Below are positions 62,428 through 64,000 of a stretch of 64,000 bases of DNA, piece after piece (positions within the stretch are counted from its first letter, which is position 1; each line of letters opens with the position of its first letter). The DNA is taken from NCBI GenBank assembly GCA_016711805.1, contig JADJSH010000012.1, forward strand, positions 84,975 through 148,974. The letters run 5' to 3'. The DNA is from Bacteroidota bacterium (GTDB taxonomy: Bacteria > Bacteroidota > Bacteroidia > B-17B0 > Aurantibacillaceae). Below the pieces are notes generated by a model. It was not told the origin of the DNA and searched no databases. It was given only the letters and a program-made list of their open reading frames with translations. The position numbers and the translations under genes are program-made.

Positions 62428-63655
62428 TTAAAATTTATATCCTATTGAAATACCAGGGGCAATAACGTTAGTTTTAAACGTGCCGCTTAAATTAGTTTCT
62501 GTATTGGTATCGGTTCGTTTTAAATGCGTAAATAAAAATGACGCATCTAATTTTAAATGTTTGGTTTCGTAACCAATGCCAGCAGTGTAGTTTACACGAT
62601 TAGCATCAGGTGTTTCGGGCGTTACATAACCATTTTGTACAGGAGTAATTCCATAAGCTAAACCAAGGCGAGCTGCAAAATGCGAATCAATTTTATATTG
62701 CGCGCCTGCTCTAAAATGCAAAGGTGTTTTTATACATACGCGCAGATTTGGTATCAATTAAGGAAGTGGTATTATTTTCATAATCAAATGATAAAGTATC
62801 ATAAGCTTTCCAACCAACATAATTAATATCTAAGGCAAAATTTAATTTATCAGTCGCTTTAAATCCAAACCCTAAAGTCGTTACACTTGGTAATGGTAAT
62901 TTCGATTTAAATTTTCCGTTAGGGAAATTAGCAGCAACTGATTGAGGAACTGTGAAGGTTGCATCGCCATCATTTACGGCCATTTCAACCTTTGAACGAT
63001 AGGTTAAACCAATACTTAACTTTTCTATCGGGTTAAAATATACACCTGCATTAAAACCATAACCTTGTGCTTTGCCATTTAATTCAGCATGCGCATAGTC
63101 GCCATCGGCATTTATAATTGGAATGTCTTTTTGTAGATTTACTTTTCCAGTAGCGTAAACAAAACCTGCACCAATCCCTAATTTATCGGTAATGCGGTAA
63201 CTCACGGTTGGTTGAATAAAGATGGCTCTTAACTCTAAACGCGTTAATGCAAAACGACCTGTCCAGCCATCTTCCCATTGCACGGTACTTCCAAAAGGGG
63301 TATAAACCGCCAATCCTAATTTTAATTTAGAACTATCTTTAATTTCAAATAAACCATAGGCAGCAAAAGGAGTGCTTACAGGTGAGTTGGTGCGAGACAC
63401 CTCTTTGGTATTGGCATCCATAAAAGCACCGCGTGCAAAGGTTGGTGTTACACCAGCAATAATAGAATTGCCATGTACAAAACTAGCACCTCCAGGGTTA
63501 AAGAATAAACTGCTGGCATCTTGCATATAAGCAGTACCTGCACCGCCCATACCTTGCTGTTTTTGCCCTTGTAAGTTTACCTGAAAGCCTTGTGCAAAAT
63601 GCAATGCCGGAACTGAAAGAAAAACCAATAATAGAAATTTGTATAAATAGTTCAT
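62428..63655 (-). CDS. OmpP1/FadL-type outer membrane porin, frameshifted near 62713-62716
   Basis: The N-terminal frame (from ATG 63655, MNYLYKFLLLVFLSVPALHF) covers most of a FadL barrel (GAGTAYMQDASSLFFNPGG). It breaks at YKNTFAF, and the rest (RAGAQYKIDSHFAARLG, then an end in IGYKF) is in the next frame. Removing one A from the A4 run 62713-62716 joins them into a 408-residue protein ending in an aromatic residue, as outer-membrane barrels do. It would carry long-chain fatty acids or other hydrophobic compounds. The break may be an assembly error. Confidence 0.85.
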
Positions 63656-63759
63656 ATAATGTGTTTACAATTTAATAAGGATAAATTTACTAAAATAGTT
63701 CTATAAAAAAAGTCTTCTCGCAATCAATCTTGAGCACATTTTTCTATACCTTTAATATA

Positions 63760-64000
63760 ATGAAATTACTTTTCGGTTTTATATTATCTGTCCTCACGCA
63801 TTTTATGTATGCTCAAAATTTAGTGCCAAATCCTAGTTTCGAAACACATTTTGATTGTTCATTTGGTTTAGTAGAGAATGCTGTGCCTTGGTGTGGTATT
63901 AATGGAGTATCATATTGTAATTCATGTAATTCAAATACTTTTTATACTGTCCCAACACAGTCATTTACTCCAGGATTTCCAAGTTATCAGGCTCCTCATT
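63760..64000 (+). CDS. Start of a secreted protein (truncated by window edge)
   Basis: This opens with a signal peptide (MKLLFGFILSVLTHFMYAQ) followed by NLVPNPSFETHFDCSFGLVE, a start common to Bacteroidota OmpA-domain or T9SS-exported proteins with a glycine/asparagine-rich N-terminal jelly-roll. The 3' end lies outside, so the class cannot be fixed. Confidence 0.7.
   Translation, partial: MKLLFGFILSVLTHFMYAQNLVPNPSFETHFDCSFGLVENAVPWCGINGVSYCNSCNSNTFYTVPTQSFTPGFPSYQAPH

Noticed and set aside
1..64000. tRNA or rRNA genes
   Set aside because: No intergenic gap contains a cloverleaf with a GTTCGANTC-like T arm, and all gaps are short.
1..64000. Insertion sequences, prophage or a defence island
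   Set aside because: No transposase, integrase, restriction or toxin-antitoxin gene is visible; the accessory genes are surface and signalling proteins.

Overview
The window comes from an AT-rich member of the Bacteroidota. Four observations support this. Gliding genes are present (gldF, gldG, gldC). At least two secreted proteins end in type IX secretion (T9SS) sorting domains. Promoter boxes match the Bacteroidota -7 consensus TAnnTTTG, often lying within a few bases of the start codon, and Shine-Dalgarno sites are scarce. Several families of palindromic intergenic repeats typical of this phylum occur. Menaquinone appears to be made by the futalosine route (mqnB, mqnC and mqnD are present), which argues against the men-pathway lineages of the phylum. 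I cannot place it more finely. I saw no tRNA, rRNA, CRISPR array, insertion sequence or prophage.

Layout. 1-6.6 kb: the end of an envelope protein, a small orphan gene, dnaN, and a gldF-gldG-DUF4340 operon. 6.6-16.9 kb: housekeeping genes (epimerase, CapA-like lipoprotein, deoxynucleoside kinase, SiaB-like kinase, rlmN, lepB, WbqC-like, folE, queD) mixed with an amidohydrolase, mqnB and mqnD. 17-22.4 kb: an M13 protease, an arginase-fold protein that has lost metal ligands, mqnC and an SDR. 22.4-33.6 kb: a surface and signalling region with a TonB-dependent receptor, a 976-residue propeller histidine kinase, a frameshifted secreted protein, a LytTR regulator, a 1189-residue Kelch/Ig-like T9SS protein and a free-standing T9SS-sorting-domain-like ORF. 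33.6-42.4 kb: thioredoxin, S41 protease, gldC, an rRNA methyltransferase, ABC transporters and DedA. 42.4-45.9 kb: poorly characterised secreted proteins. 45.9-53.5 kb: rny (frameshifted), zapA, a giant coiled-coil protein in the ZapB-like position, an M23 peptidase, a TPR protein and pheS. 53.5-64 kb: a MORN-vWA fusion, ribF, LRR and TPR proteins, an RmlD-like reductase, an exonuclease, a T9SS esterase, an SGNH lipoprotein, a frameshifted FadL porin and the start of another secreted protein.

How the genes work together. MqnB, MqnC and MqnD cover three consecutive late steps of futalosine menaquinone synthesis, and the nearby amidohydrolase is a plausible aminofutalosine deaminase. FolE and QueD are consecutive steps in pterin/queuosine metabolism. 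The propeller kinase and LytTR regulator look like a cognate pair that may control the neighbouring surface genes. ZapA, the coiled-coil protein and PheS keep a gene neighbourhood familiar in Bacteroidota, but the partner next to ZapA is far larger than usual.

Three genes (rny, a FadL-type porin and a secreted protein) are each split by one base at a homopolymer. Assembly error is the simplest explanation and should be checked before any biological reading.
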